Source of the DNA: Tepidibacillus_B infernus | GTDB lineage: Bacteria > Bacillota > Bacilli > Tepidibacillales > Tepidibacillaceae | Assembly (NCBI RefSeq): GCF_048898065.1 | Contig: NZ_JBLWFI010000003.1 | Span: 1 to 64,000 of the forward strand | Length of the DNA stretch: 64,000 nt | Reading direction: 5' to 3' | In this document: positions 34,687 through 42,922 of the stretch, in pieces | Layout: each line of letters opens with the position of its first letter | Position numbering within the stretch: the first letter of the stretch is position 1 | Made by a program: the position numbers and the translations under genes | The notes under the pieces: model-generated | Database searches by the model: none | What the model saw: the letters and a program-made list of their open reading frames with translations, nothing else | Told to the model about the DNA's origin: nothing

Positions 34687-35520
34687 TCACACTTTTCTTT
34701 GCATTCTTTTCTGCCATAGCCACATTGTCATTAATCCAAAAGTCATCCATATTACGCCTAAAAATAAAAGCCATCCTAATAGCGGAAGATTGATTCCAGC
34801 TGTAACGAGGATGGCCCCACCAAGTGCTATCATCCATCGTGCTCTGTTGATACTTCCAGGTAACCACTCACCAATGATCAAGCTAATAGATGAAAAAGTA
34901 ATCAATAAGAAAATAAACAAAACAACTAATAAGACAAGGACAATTGGAATTCCGACGATCGTAATGGATAATAGACCACTTAAGGCTAAAAACAATAAGC
35001 TTGTAACAATCCCTACTGTCACGAGTCGTAATGGGTTTTCTATTATCATCTCTTTAAAGGGCTGTAATCGTTCTTTGGCTATTGCGACAGTAGCGGTAGA
35101 GAGGATAATAAGTAACAGACTAGTTATTAGGCGAAGGAACCAAATTCCAAGTAATAGTGCTCCTCCAAGTAGAAAACTATTTGCTGTCATTGAATTAAAC
35201 GAGAGATTAAGTACATGCTCTGAAATGTGAGCCCCTTGTTCTTGATTGATCTCCCCACCAATGACAAGGACTAATCCCTCTATTCGAGCAGATCCCTTAA
35301 TATTAAGATCACCATTAACGATCACGACCGCGTCCTTAACTGTACCCGAAATCGTAGCATCCCCGCCTAAAACGAAAACATTTTCCACGGTTTGTCCTTT
35401 TGGAATAACCGTATCCTTTTGCGAATACAAATTCTCTGCAGAAACAGGTGTGCTTATATTGAGAATAAAAATAAAAATTAAACTAAAAAGGATGAATCTT
35501 CTTTTCCATTGATTTTTCAT
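34687..35520 (-). CDS. Membrane protein with extracytoplasmic bactofilin-like domain
   Basis: 277 residues from ATG 35520 with AAGGTGA upstream. A signal peptide (about 1-27) leads to a polymer-forming/bactofilin-like repeat (VFVLGGDATISGTVKDAVVI, VNGDLNIKGSARIEGLVLVI, residues 45-100) and then five membrane helices. It follows an ECF sigma/anti-sigma pair by 14 nt and is likely a target or sensor of that system. B. subtilis RsiW carries the same repeat type. Confidence 0.8.
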   Translation of the reverse strand: MKNQWKRRFILFSLIFIFILNISTPVSAENLYSQKDTVIPKGQTVENVFVLGGDATISGTVKDAVVIVNGDLNIKGSARIEGLVLVIGGEINQEQGAHISEHVLNLSFNSMTANSFLLGGALLLGIWFLRLITSLLLIILSTATVAIAKERLQPFKEMIIENPLRLVTVGIVTSLLFLALSGLLSITIVGIPIVLVLLVVLFIFLLITFSSISLIIGEWLPGSINRARWMIALGGAILVTAGINLPLLGWLLFLGVIWMTFGLMTMWLWQKRMQRKV

Positions 35521-35534
35521 CTGGTTCACCTTCT

Positions 35535-36032
35535 TTATCCTAACGCTTTTGTTTGTAAAAGTTTTCTTAATGACCATATAGAGATTGCTACTAATATTGT
35601 GGCAAATACTAAGAATCCTTCAACTAAGAACGGAATGAAACTAAAGATCGTTGGTAGTGTTTGAATCACGCTAAATAGTACTTTAATAATCGAAGTTAGT
35701 AAATTAAAGCTAAATGAAGTATAAGGCAATAGGATGAGTAACATTGATCCTAATAATATTCCAATAACAATGCCTATCCAGATTTTTTTCTCAGACACTA
35801 TTTTTGCAACTTCCCTTTTCTCAATCGTTAACATGAGCTTTTCCTCGAAATCATTTGGGATCTCCAATGTCTGATACGCGCTAAATAATTGTTTTTTTAT
35901 CGAAGACAATTCTTCTAATAATGTTTGACAATGAATACAAGTAGATAAATGATCCTCTACAGCTAACTGTTCATCATAAGTTAACTCGTGATCTAGATAA
36001 GCGGAAAGCAATTCATCTGGATGTTTTTCCAT
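35535..36032 (-). CDS. Anti-sigma factor with zinc-finger domain
   Basis: 165 residues. The N-terminus has the zf-HC2 motif HLSTCIHCQTLLEEL with Cys-x2-Cys and an upstream His; two or three membrane helices follow (about 85-160). It binds the ECF sigma factor encoded 2 nt upstream. The outside part is very short, so the bactofilin-like protein downstream may supply sensing. Confidence 0.85.
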   Translation of the reverse strand: MEKHPDELLSAYLDHELTYDEQLAVEDHLSTCIHCQTLLEELSSIKKQLFSAYQTLEIPNDFEEKLMLTIEKREVAKIVSEKKIWIGIVIGILLGSMLLILLPYTSFSFNLLTSIIKVLFSVIQTLPTIFSFIPFLVEGFLVFATILVAISIWSLRKLLQTKALG

Positions 36033-36034
36033 TT

Positions 36035-36586
36035 TTACACCCCTTCCTCTTGACTCGTTAGTGCCTTTTTCAAGGCGTTCCGTGCAATATGAATACGAGA
36101 TTTAACTGTTCCCTCAGGAATCTTCATGATCTCTGCAATTTCATCATAGGAAAAACCTTGAATATCTCTATAAATTAAGACTGCCCGATGCTCTAATGAA
36201 AGTTGCTGCATCGCATCTTGAATTGTCATTTTCAGATCGATTCCTTCAATATTGTTATTTCTGTTTATTTGTTGATTTGCTCGATTCTCCATTCCCTCTT
36301 GAAAGAGCTCTTTTTCCCTCTTTTTCTTCTGCATCCGGTCATAACATAAATTCGCGACAATTCGTGCAAGCCAAGAAGAAAAAGCATATTCACTCTCTAA
36401 TTGATTAAATGCATAATAAGCTTTAAGGAAGGCTTCCTGTGCAACGTCTTCTGCTTCCATCTGGTCACCTAGCATTGCATAGGCTTGTCTTATGACTTGG
36501 CCCTTAAATCTCGAAACAAGTTGTTCAAATGCTTCTTTTTTCCCTCGCTTTGCATCCCGTATGATTTGATAAAGATCTTGCTCCAA
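36035..36586 (-). CDS. ECF RNA polymerase sigma factor
   Basis: 183 residues with region 2 (MEAEDVAQEAFLKAYYAFNQ, SSWLARIVANLCYDRMQ) and region 4 (HRAVLIYRDIQGFSYDEIAE, IPEGTVKSRIHIARNAL). It is a SigW/SigM-like group member but not SigW, which is encoded at 61733. Upstream, TGAACTTTTTTAAT followed by AAAAGTC is a weak candidate for an own promoter. Confidence 0.93.
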   Translation of the reverse strand: MEQDLYQIIRDAKRGKKEAFEQLVSRFKGQVIRQAYAMLGDQMEAEDVAQEAFLKAYYAFNQLESEYAFSSWLARIVANLCYDRMQKKKREKELFQEGMENRANQQINRNNNIEGIDLKMTIQDAMQQLSLEHRAVLIYRDIQGFSYDEIAEIMKIPEGTVKSRIHIARNALKKALTSQEEGV

Positions 36587-36824
36587 ACGATATCAACCCC
36601 AATTCATTACCTGGTACCCTAGAAGAAAAGAATATATATCTCTCTTTTATCGTTTTATTAAAAAAGACTTTTATTCAATTAAAAAAGTTCATCTTTTTAA
36701 GAAAAGAAAATTAAACTTTCTAATTAAAATATGCCCGGATTAAACCGAGCATTTTGTGTAAGCTGGAAAAAATGGTATATTAAATTCAAAAATAAAAGTA
36801 AAAACTAAAAGGAGCAGCCCAATC

Positions 36825-37766
36825 ATGATTCGAACCATTGCTGTGACAAAAAATCGTCAACTAATCGAAGGATTGCCACTTGAGGAGTTAAAAACCTCCC
36901 AAATTGACTGGTACTGGGTAGACTTTGAATCCCCCACAGAAGAGGAAAAAAAGTTACTGGAAAGCTATTTTCATTTTCATCCCTTAGCGATTGAGGATTG
37001 TTTGCAATTCTTACAAAGGCCCAAACTTGATTATTACGATGGTTATAACTTTTTTGTGCTTCATTCTCTTAATCAAGATACTTTACTAGCTGAAGAAGTA
37101 GACCTATTTGTAAGTAGTCAATTTATTGTCTCTTTTCAGTTGTTCCAATCCAGTGAAATTGAACTGGTTCGTCAAGAATTGATTTCTGATCCACTTTCTT
37201 TAGAAAAAGGTCCTTTTCATATCATGTACCGAATTATTGATAAAATTGTAGATTATTATTTTCCAACCATCTATAAAATTGAAGATCGAATCAATGAAAT
37301 CGATAATAGCATAAGACCGATTCATATGTTAATGGATGAAGTTTTCGATTTAAGAAGCCAATTACTAACCATTCGTCATACGATTTTCCCGATGCGAGAT
37401 CTCCTTTATCGAATCATCAACTCTGAACGCCTTGAAATCGTAAAAGAACAACATATTTATTTTACCGACATCTATGATCATCTTCTAAAATTGACCGAGA
37501 TGATTGAATCAAATCGAGAGGTTACCTCAGATATTCGCGATAGTTATCTTTCCTTAAGTTCAAACCGAATGAATACGATCATGATGACTCTTACCGTCAT
37601 CACAACGATCTTTATGCCTCTTACATTTATTGCAGGAGTCTATGGAATGAATTTTAAATATATGCCTGAATTAAACTGGCATTATGGTTATTTTATTACC
37701 TTAGGATTCATGGGCATCATTGCGTTAAGCATGTATTTCTGGTTTAAACATAAAGGTTGGTTTTAG
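36825..37766 (+). CDS. corA: CorA-family divalent metal ion transporter
   Basis: 313 residues: a large acidic cytoplasmic domain (1-240) and two C-terminal membrane helices, with the pore motif YGMNFKYMPELNW between them. The family carries Mg2+, Co2+ or Ni2+ in. A GGAG site precedes the ATG. A hairpin at 36731-36752 in the leader (CCGG-type stem) is short and of unknown role; no M-box was found. Confidence 0.94.
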   Translation: MIRTIAVTKNRQLIEGLPLEELKTSQIDWYWVDFESPTEEEKKLLESYFHFHPLAIEDCLQFLQRPKLDYYDGYNFFVLHSLNQDTLLAEEVDLFVSSQFIVSFQLFQSSEIELVRQELISDPLSLEKGPFHIMYRIIDKIVDYYFPTIYKIEDRINEIDNSIRPIHMLMDEVFDLRSQLLTIRHTIFPMRDLLYRIINSERLEIVKEQHIYFTDIYDHLLKLTEMIESNREVTSDIRDSYLSLSSNRMNTIMMTLTVITTIFMPLTFIAGVYGMNFKYMPELNWHYGYFITLGFMGIIALSMYFWFKHKGWF

Positions 37767-37781
37767 GCCAACCTATTTTTT
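37754..37781 (+). terminator. Terminator overlapping the end of corA
   Basis: AGGTTGG / CCAACCT stem with a 7-nt loop spanning the stop codon, then ATTTTTT. Confidence 0.8.
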
Positions 37782-39200
37782 GTGTAATGGTCCACGTACC
37801 AAAGAAGTGAATACCGCAATGACTGCTAATAGAGCTGCTACAAGAAAAGTAAGGTGAAAGGCTCCTGTAAAGGCCTCTATTTTTAATTCAGCTCCTGTTA
37901 GACCTTTTGCAGATAATACGTTTGTAAGATGATTTTGCTGACTAGTAAAAATGGCTCCAGAAATAGCTACTCCTAACACCATCCCCATATTACGCATCGT
38001 AGCCAACATACTTGAAGCAATACCCAATCTATTTTTGGGAACACTTCCCATTACAGCACTATTATTTGGCGTCTGGAACATTCCTATGCCTAAACCAACT
38101 GTAATCATTCCTAAGATCATGGACAAACGTGTTGACTCTATATGTAACAAACTTAATTGCCACATCCCCAATGCTGTAATCACCATTCCAAATGAGCTAA
38201 TATAACGAGAATCGATTCGATCAGAAATGACACCACTAATCGGTGCAACCAACAACATGGTTAATGGCATGGGAATAAACAACAAGCCTGCTTCAGAAGG
38301 TTGTAGCTTTAATAATTGCTGCAAGTAAAAAGGCATGAGAAGAATGACAGAAAACTGGGCAACAAAGCTTAATAATGAAGATAAGTTCCCCATGGAAAAT
38401 AACCGATTATTAAAAATCGAAAGATCGACCATAGGATGATCTACTCTTTTTTCTATGTAGATAAAAAGTACTAAAAGGAATAGCCCAGCAACCAATAAAC
38501 CTATAATGTATGGATTACTCCATCCGACCTTCTCCGTATAACTTAAAGAGAATAAGAGACTGGTTAAAGATAAGAAGAGTACGACTGCTCCTTTAATATC
38601 AAAATGCTGTTCACCAGAGTGATTTGATTCTGGTATCACTTTTTTTGCCCACCAATAGCCAATGATTCCGATCGGTAAATTGATATAAAAGATACTTTGC
38701 CAGCCAAAATGAGTAGTTAAAAAGCCCCCTAAAACAGGTCCTGTCGTTAATGCAATGGAAACAGAGATCGCAATGATTCCCATAAATTTCCCCCGTTCTT
38801 TTGGAGGTGCAATATCTGTTACGATCGCAGGCCCCATCGCCATCATCATCCCTGCTCCAATCGCTTGAAAAGCTCGAAAAAGGATCAAGGCCAAAATCGA
38901 TGGAGAGATTGCACTAAGGAGTGAACCAATCGTAAATAAAATGAAGCCAATCATATAGATTTTCTTATGCCCAAACATATCCCCTAACCGGCCATAAGTC
39001 AGTAAGAGGCTACTAATCACCAACAAATAAGACATGACCACCCATTCGACCGTACCAAGAGACGTCTGAAAATATTCTCGAATGTTAGGTAAGGCTATAT
39101 TGACCACGCTTGAATCTAGTGGTCCCATAAAGGTACCAATCGCAACGGCGCTAAGAATCTGAAATCGCCTACTTTTTGTAAGAGATTGAGTGTTTGTCAT
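37773..39200 (-). CDS. DHA2-family (14-helix) MFS multidrug exporter
   Basis: 475 residues from ATG 39200 (MTNTQSLTKSRRFQILSAVA) with GAAGGGATG upstream; the frame reaches 39248. It has 14 membrane helices, the DHA2 motif GPLDSSVVNIALPNIREYF and MFS motif A YGRLGDMFGHKKIY. EmrB/QacA-like proteins use the proton gradient to export drugs. No regulator is next to it. Confidence 0.9.
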   Translation of the reverse strand: MTNTQSLTKSRRFQILSAVAIGTFMGPLDSSVVNIALPNIREYFQTSLGTVEWVVMSYLLVISSLLLTYGRLGDMFGHKKIYMIGFILFTIGSLLSAISPSILALILFRAFQAIGAGMMMAMGPAIVTDIAPPKERGKFMGIIAISVSIALTTGPVLGGFLTTHFGWQSIFYINLPIGIIGYWWAKKVIPESNHSGEQHFDIKGAVVLFLSLTSLLFSLSYTEKVGWSNPYIIGLLVAGLFLLVLFIYIEKRVDHPMVDLSIFNNRLFSMGNLSSLLSFVAQFSVILLMPFYLQQLLKLQPSEAGLLFIPMPLTMLLVAPISGVISDRIDSRYISSFGMVITALGMWQLSLLHIESTRLSMILGMITVGLGIGMFQTPNNSAVMGSVPKNRLGIASSMLATMRNMGMVLGVAISGAIFTSQQNHLTNVLSAKGLTGAELKIEAFTGAFHLTFLVAALLAVIAVFTSLVRGPLHKK

Positions 39201-39253
39201 ATCTTTCATCCCTTCATCTTGACTCCGGTTCGGGGGCGTTTTCCACATTTCTT

Positions 39254-39556
39254 TTACATGCCAAACATACTAAGCATGCTTACAAGCCAGCTCTTCTTTA
39301 CTCTAGATTTGTCTATCTCCTTTATTTCCGCTTCTGTTTCACTCTTTTCAATCGTTGTCATCAATCCTTTTAAGGATTCAAGCTTTTGTTCTAATGTATT
39401 GATTTTTTCTATCAATTCATCAATTTCATTTCGATGATGTAATACTTGAACTGAAACTACTCGGTCTGCCTTTTGTTCTAATTTCCGTTCTAGCTCATCC
39501 ATCTTGCGAAAGAGATGATTTAAATTTGCATGATCTTCTTTTATTAAATGCTCCAC
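39254..39556 (-). CDS. Coiled-coil protein of unknown function
   Basis: 100 residues from a GTG at 39556 (VEHLIKEDHANLNHLFRKMD), 6 nt after GGAGG; the frame reaches 39598 but that part contains the ribosome binding site. Heptads run through residues 15-65 and the end is a short hydrophobic WLVSMLSMFGM. I do not recognise a family. It precedes the MFS gene by 53 nt. Confidence 0.65.
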   Translation of the reverse strand: MEHLIKEDHANLNHLFRKMDELERKLEQKADRVVSVQVLHHRNEIDELIEKINTLEQKLESLKGLMTTIEKSETEAEIKEIDKSRVKKSWLVSMLSMFGM

Positions 39557-39724
39557 CTTAATTCCTCCATTCCTTCCTTTGCTATTACTATTCTTCATTT
39601 CTCTTTAAGCACCTGCACGGTTGACAAAACTAGTTTTGATTCGGCAAAGAAATTAAGGTTCTTCCTTAAAACATCTTCTTTCGACAAAATCCTCATATAG
39701 ATGGATAGTTAAATTTTGCGTATA

Positions 39725-40951
39725 TTATCTTTTTGTGTAAAGCTCTACAATTTTTAAAATCACATCCACTGCTTTCTCCATTGCATAAGTAGGGATGAAT
39801 TCATATCTTCCATGGAAGTTATGACCACCTCCAAAAATATTTGGGGTCGGCAAGCCCATGTAAGAGAGTCTTGCTCCATCTGTTCCACCACGAATCGGCT
39901 TGACGATCGGTGTGACACCTACTTCTTCCATTGCCTTAAACGCTGTGTCAACAATATGTTTTACAGGTTCAACCTTTTCTTTCATGTTATAGTATTGATC
40001 TTTGATTTCAGCCGTTACTGTGCCTTCTCCATATTTTTGGTTAAGCTGTTGGGCAAATTCTTGCATGGTTTCTTTTCTTTTTTCAAAAGTTGCTTTATCA
40101 AAGTCACGGATAATGTAAGAAAGGATCGTTGTCTCTACGTCACCTTTTATATTGTTTAGATGATAAAATCCTTCATATCCTTCTGTATGGGCAGGGGTTT
40201 CTTCTTTAGGTAATAAAGCGATATATTCATTTGCAATTAAAATCGAGTTGATCATTTTATCTTTTGCTGTCCCTGGATGGACATTTCGTCCTTTTATGAT
40301 AATCTTGGCCCCTGCAGCATTAAAGTTTTCATATTCTAGTTCACCTATAGGACCACCATCCATCGTATAGGCAAAATCTGCACCAAAAAATTTGACATCA
40401 AAATGATCTGCCCCTCTTCCTACTTCTTCATCAGGGGTAAAACCAATTCGGATTTTGCCATGGGGAATTTCCGGATGATTCTTGAGATATTCTACAGCAG
40501 TGATAATTTCGGACACACCTGCCTTATCGTCTGCTCCTAAAAGCGTTGTCCCATCTGTTGTGATCAATGTTTTTCCTATGTAATTTTTCAGTTCAGGAAA
40601 TTGTTTTACTGATAAAATAATATTTTTTTCTTCATTTAAAACAATGTCTTCCCCATCATAATTTTCCACAATCTTTGGATTGACATTGGTACCTGTCATA
40701 TCTGGGCTTGTATCCATGTGGGCAATAAAACCGATCGTTGGCACCTCTCTATCTATATTTGCAGGTAAAGTTGCATAAATATAGCCTTTTTCATTGAGGG
40801 TGACCTCTTCTAAACCAATCTCTTTTAGTTCTTCTGCAATCGCTTTAGCTAATACCATTTGCCCTGGTGTAGTTGGGACAGTATTAGATTCATCATCTGA
40901 ACGAGTATCATACTTCACATACTTTAAAAAGCGTTCAACCACATTTGACAT
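39725..40951 (-). CDS. pepT: Peptidase T (tripeptide aminopeptidase)
   Basis: 408 residues of the M20 family: FIAHMDTSPDMTGTNV, LGADDKAGVSEIITAVEYL and FTPDEEVGRGADHFDVKFFG hold the two-zinc site; IRGGTDGARLSYMGLPTPN is the PepT end. It removes the N-terminal residue of tripeptides. It follows pepD by 28 nt. Confidence 0.95.
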   Translation of the reverse strand: MSNVVERFLKYVKYDTRSDDESNTVPTTPGQMVLAKAIAEELKEIGLEEVTLNEKGYIYATLPANIDREVPTIGFIAHMDTSPDMTGTNVNPKIVENYDGEDIVLNEEKNIILSVKQFPELKNYIGKTLITTDGTTLLGADDKAGVSEIITAVEYLKNHPEIPHGKIRIGFTPDEEVGRGADHFDVKFFGADFAYTMDGGPIGELEYENFNAAGAKIIIKGRNVHPGTAKDKMINSILIANEYIALLPKEETPAHTEGYEGFYHLNNIKGDVETTILSYIIRDFDKATFEKRKETMQEFAQQLNQKYGEGTVTAEIKDQYYNMKEKVEPVKHIVDTAFKAMEEVGVTPIVKPIRGGTDGARLSYMGLPTPNIFGGGHNFHGRYEFIPTYAMEKAVDVILKIVELYTKR

Positions 40952-40979
40952 AAAAGATCCCCCATTTTTTGGATATTGT

Positions 40980-42434
40980 TTATTTTATGTTCTTTAATAC
41001 CTCAGTTAAGAACTCATAAACCCTTTGGGTAGAAGAAATGCTTAAAGATTCTTCAGGGGTATGAGCATGATAGATATTTGGTCCAATCGATACCATATCG
41101 ATTTTACCAAGCTTTTCCTGTAAGAATCCACACTCTAGTCCTGCATGAATCGCATCCACTTTCATTTCAGTATGATTCAATTCTTTATATACCTCATTCA
41201 TGATATCTCTAATCCTTGAATTCGGTTCATATTCCCATGCAGGATAATCGGAGAACAACTCCATCTTCGCACCAATCAAATCGCAAATACTTGCAATTCG
41301 GTCATTGATCTCATCTTTTAAGGATTTCACCGAACTTCTTACTGCACTACTTAAAATGATTTCTTCTTCTTTTGTTTCCAGTGTTCCTATATTATTGGAA
41401 CTTTCCACTAAACCTTTAATATTTGCACTCATCGTTTGTACTCCTGCAGGAATTAAACGGAGAGCATGAATGAGGTGCTTTTTAGTTTTATCTTGGAATA
41501 CCTGTTTCACTTGTTCTACTTGATTCAATTGAACCTGAATATTAGGATCTGATGCCTCAAATTCCTTTTGGAAAAAGTTTTGATATTGATCAACGATTTT
41601 TTCTAATTCTTTAATATACGCTTCATCAAGCAAAATTGTGGCAGAAGCCATTTTAGGGATGGCGTTCATTTTTTCTCCACCACTTACTGCTGCAATATCA
41701 AGCTCTATAGATTTTTCGATACCCCTCAATACTCTACCTAATAACTTGATCGCACTAGCTCGATTTTTATCAATTTCAATGCCTGAATGCCCACCCCGTA
41801 ATCCCTTAATCGTTAGAGTATAAGCTTGTTTCTCTAAATCGACCTCTGTCCACTCAATTGGAATCGAAACAACATTTCTCACCCCACCAGCGCAAGAAGC
41901 AAGCATAATACCCTCTTCTTCAGAATCAATATTGATCAGAATCTTTCCGGTCAAGTGTTCAGGTTGAAGATTGAGTACTCCATCCATCCCGGTTTCTTCT
42001 GCTACAGTAAACAAACATTCAATTGGCGGGTGTTCTAATTCCTTTGATTCTAAAATGGCCATCATCATAGCTACTGCAGTTCCGTTATCTGCCCCCAGTG
42101 TCGTTCCCTCTGTTTTGACCAAGTCCCCCTCGACGACTAAAGGTATCGGATCTTTCGAAAAATCAAAAGGATAATCTTTTTTTTTAACACAGACCATATC
42201 CATGTGGCCTTGAAGGATTACAATAGGAGACTGTTCATAGCCTTTTGTTCCCGGTTTTTTGATAATTACATTTCCAGATTCCTCTTGAATAACCTCAAGC
42301 CCAAGGTTTTTCCCGAATTGGACCAAATAATCACTAATTTGTTTCTCATTTCCTGACTCTCTAGGAATTCTACTAATCGCTTCAAAATGTTTAAATACGG
42401 ATTCTGGTTGAAGGCCTTCTAAACGATTGTTCAT
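40980..42434 (-). CDS. pepD: Aminoacyl-histidine dipeptidase-type peptidase (PepD)
   Basis: 484 residues of M20: LQGHMDMVCVKKKDY, TTLGADNGTAVAMMMAILES, and FTVAEETGMDGVLNLQPEHL. The end has IHAGLECGFLQEKLGKIDMV, seen in PepD. It cleaves Xaa-His and other dipeptides. With pepT, the PqqD-like gene and OPT it forms a peptide-use cluster. Confidence 0.93.
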   Translation of the reverse strand: MNNRLEGLQPESVFKHFEAISRIPRESGNEKQISDYLVQFGKNLGLEVIQEESGNVIIKKPGTKGYEQSPIVILQGHMDMVCVKKKDYPFDFSKDPIPLVVEGDLVKTEGTTLGADNGTAVAMMMAILESKELEHPPIECLFTVAEETGMDGVLNLQPEHLTGKILINIDSEEEGIMLASCAGGVRNVVSIPIEWTEVDLEKQAYTLTIKGLRGGHSGIEIDKNRASAIKLLGRVLRGIEKSIELDIAAVSGGEKMNAIPKMASATILLDEAYIKELEKIVDQYQNFFQKEFEASDPNIQVQLNQVEQVKQVFQDKTKKHLIHALRLIPAGVQTMSANIKGLVESSNNIGTLETKEEEIILSSAVRSSVKSLKDEINDRIASICDLIGAKMELFSDYPAWEYEPNSRIRDIMNEVYKELNHTEMKVDAIHAGLECGFLQEKLGKIDMVSIGPNIYHAHTPEESLSISSTQRVYEFLTEVLKNIK

Positions 42435-42449
42435 ATATTTAGCCCCTTT

Positions 42450-42833
42450 CTAATGATTATCATACATGTTCTCAGTTTTTTCATTCTTCTTAAGCGTGAT
42501 AAATTGATTATTCCTTAAAACATTGATATATGTAATTAGCCTTTCATAGAGAGGCTCAATCTCTTCTCCAAACTCTAATTTCAATAGCCTTCCGATTTCA
42601 CTAACATTTCTTTTCCCATCAATTAAATTCCAAATATAAGTTCCATATGTATCTAAATCTATTCTCATTAATTTAGGTGTTTTCTTAAAGACTCTAACGA
42701 TTCGATCTAACATACTGTTTCTGGGAATAATAATCTGAATGATTCCCTTTTCAGTCATGATCGATTGATATTTATTTGTTTTTAGAGGAATCAATTCTAA
42801 AAAATTATCCTTTTTTGAAATTTTATTCGCCAT
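42450..42833 (-). CDS. PqqD-family protein (RiPP-recognition-element fold)
   Basis: 127 residues with a PqqD core: RIDLDTYGTYIWNLIDGKRN then SEIGRLLKLEFGEEIEPLYE and YINVLRNNQFITL. PqqD domains present peptides to radical SAM or other modifying enzymes, but no such partner is in the window. It precedes pepD by 15 nt and follows the OPT terminator. A role in binding peptides for the two peptidases is a guess. Confidence 0.78.
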   Translation of the reverse strand: MANKISKKDNFLELIPLKTNKYQSIMTEKGIIQIIIPRNSMLDRIVRVFKKTPKLMRIDLDTYGTYIWNLIDGKRNVSEIGRLLKLEFGEEIEPLYERLITYINVLRNNQFITLKKNEKTENMYDNH

Positions 42834-42884
42834 TATTTTACCTCTAATATCCTTTCTTTGCTATTAAAATTGTTCACAAAAGTG

Positions 42885-42913
42885 AAAAAGAGGATAGAAA
42901 ATATCCTCTTTTT
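42885..42913 (-). terminator. Terminator between OPT and the PqqD-like gene
   Basis: AAAAAGAGGATA / TATCCTCTTTTT stem with a 4-5-nt loop and a T-run on the minus strand. It separates the transporter from the peptidase genes, at least partly. Confidence 0.8.
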
Positions 42914-42922
42914 CTAGCTTGG

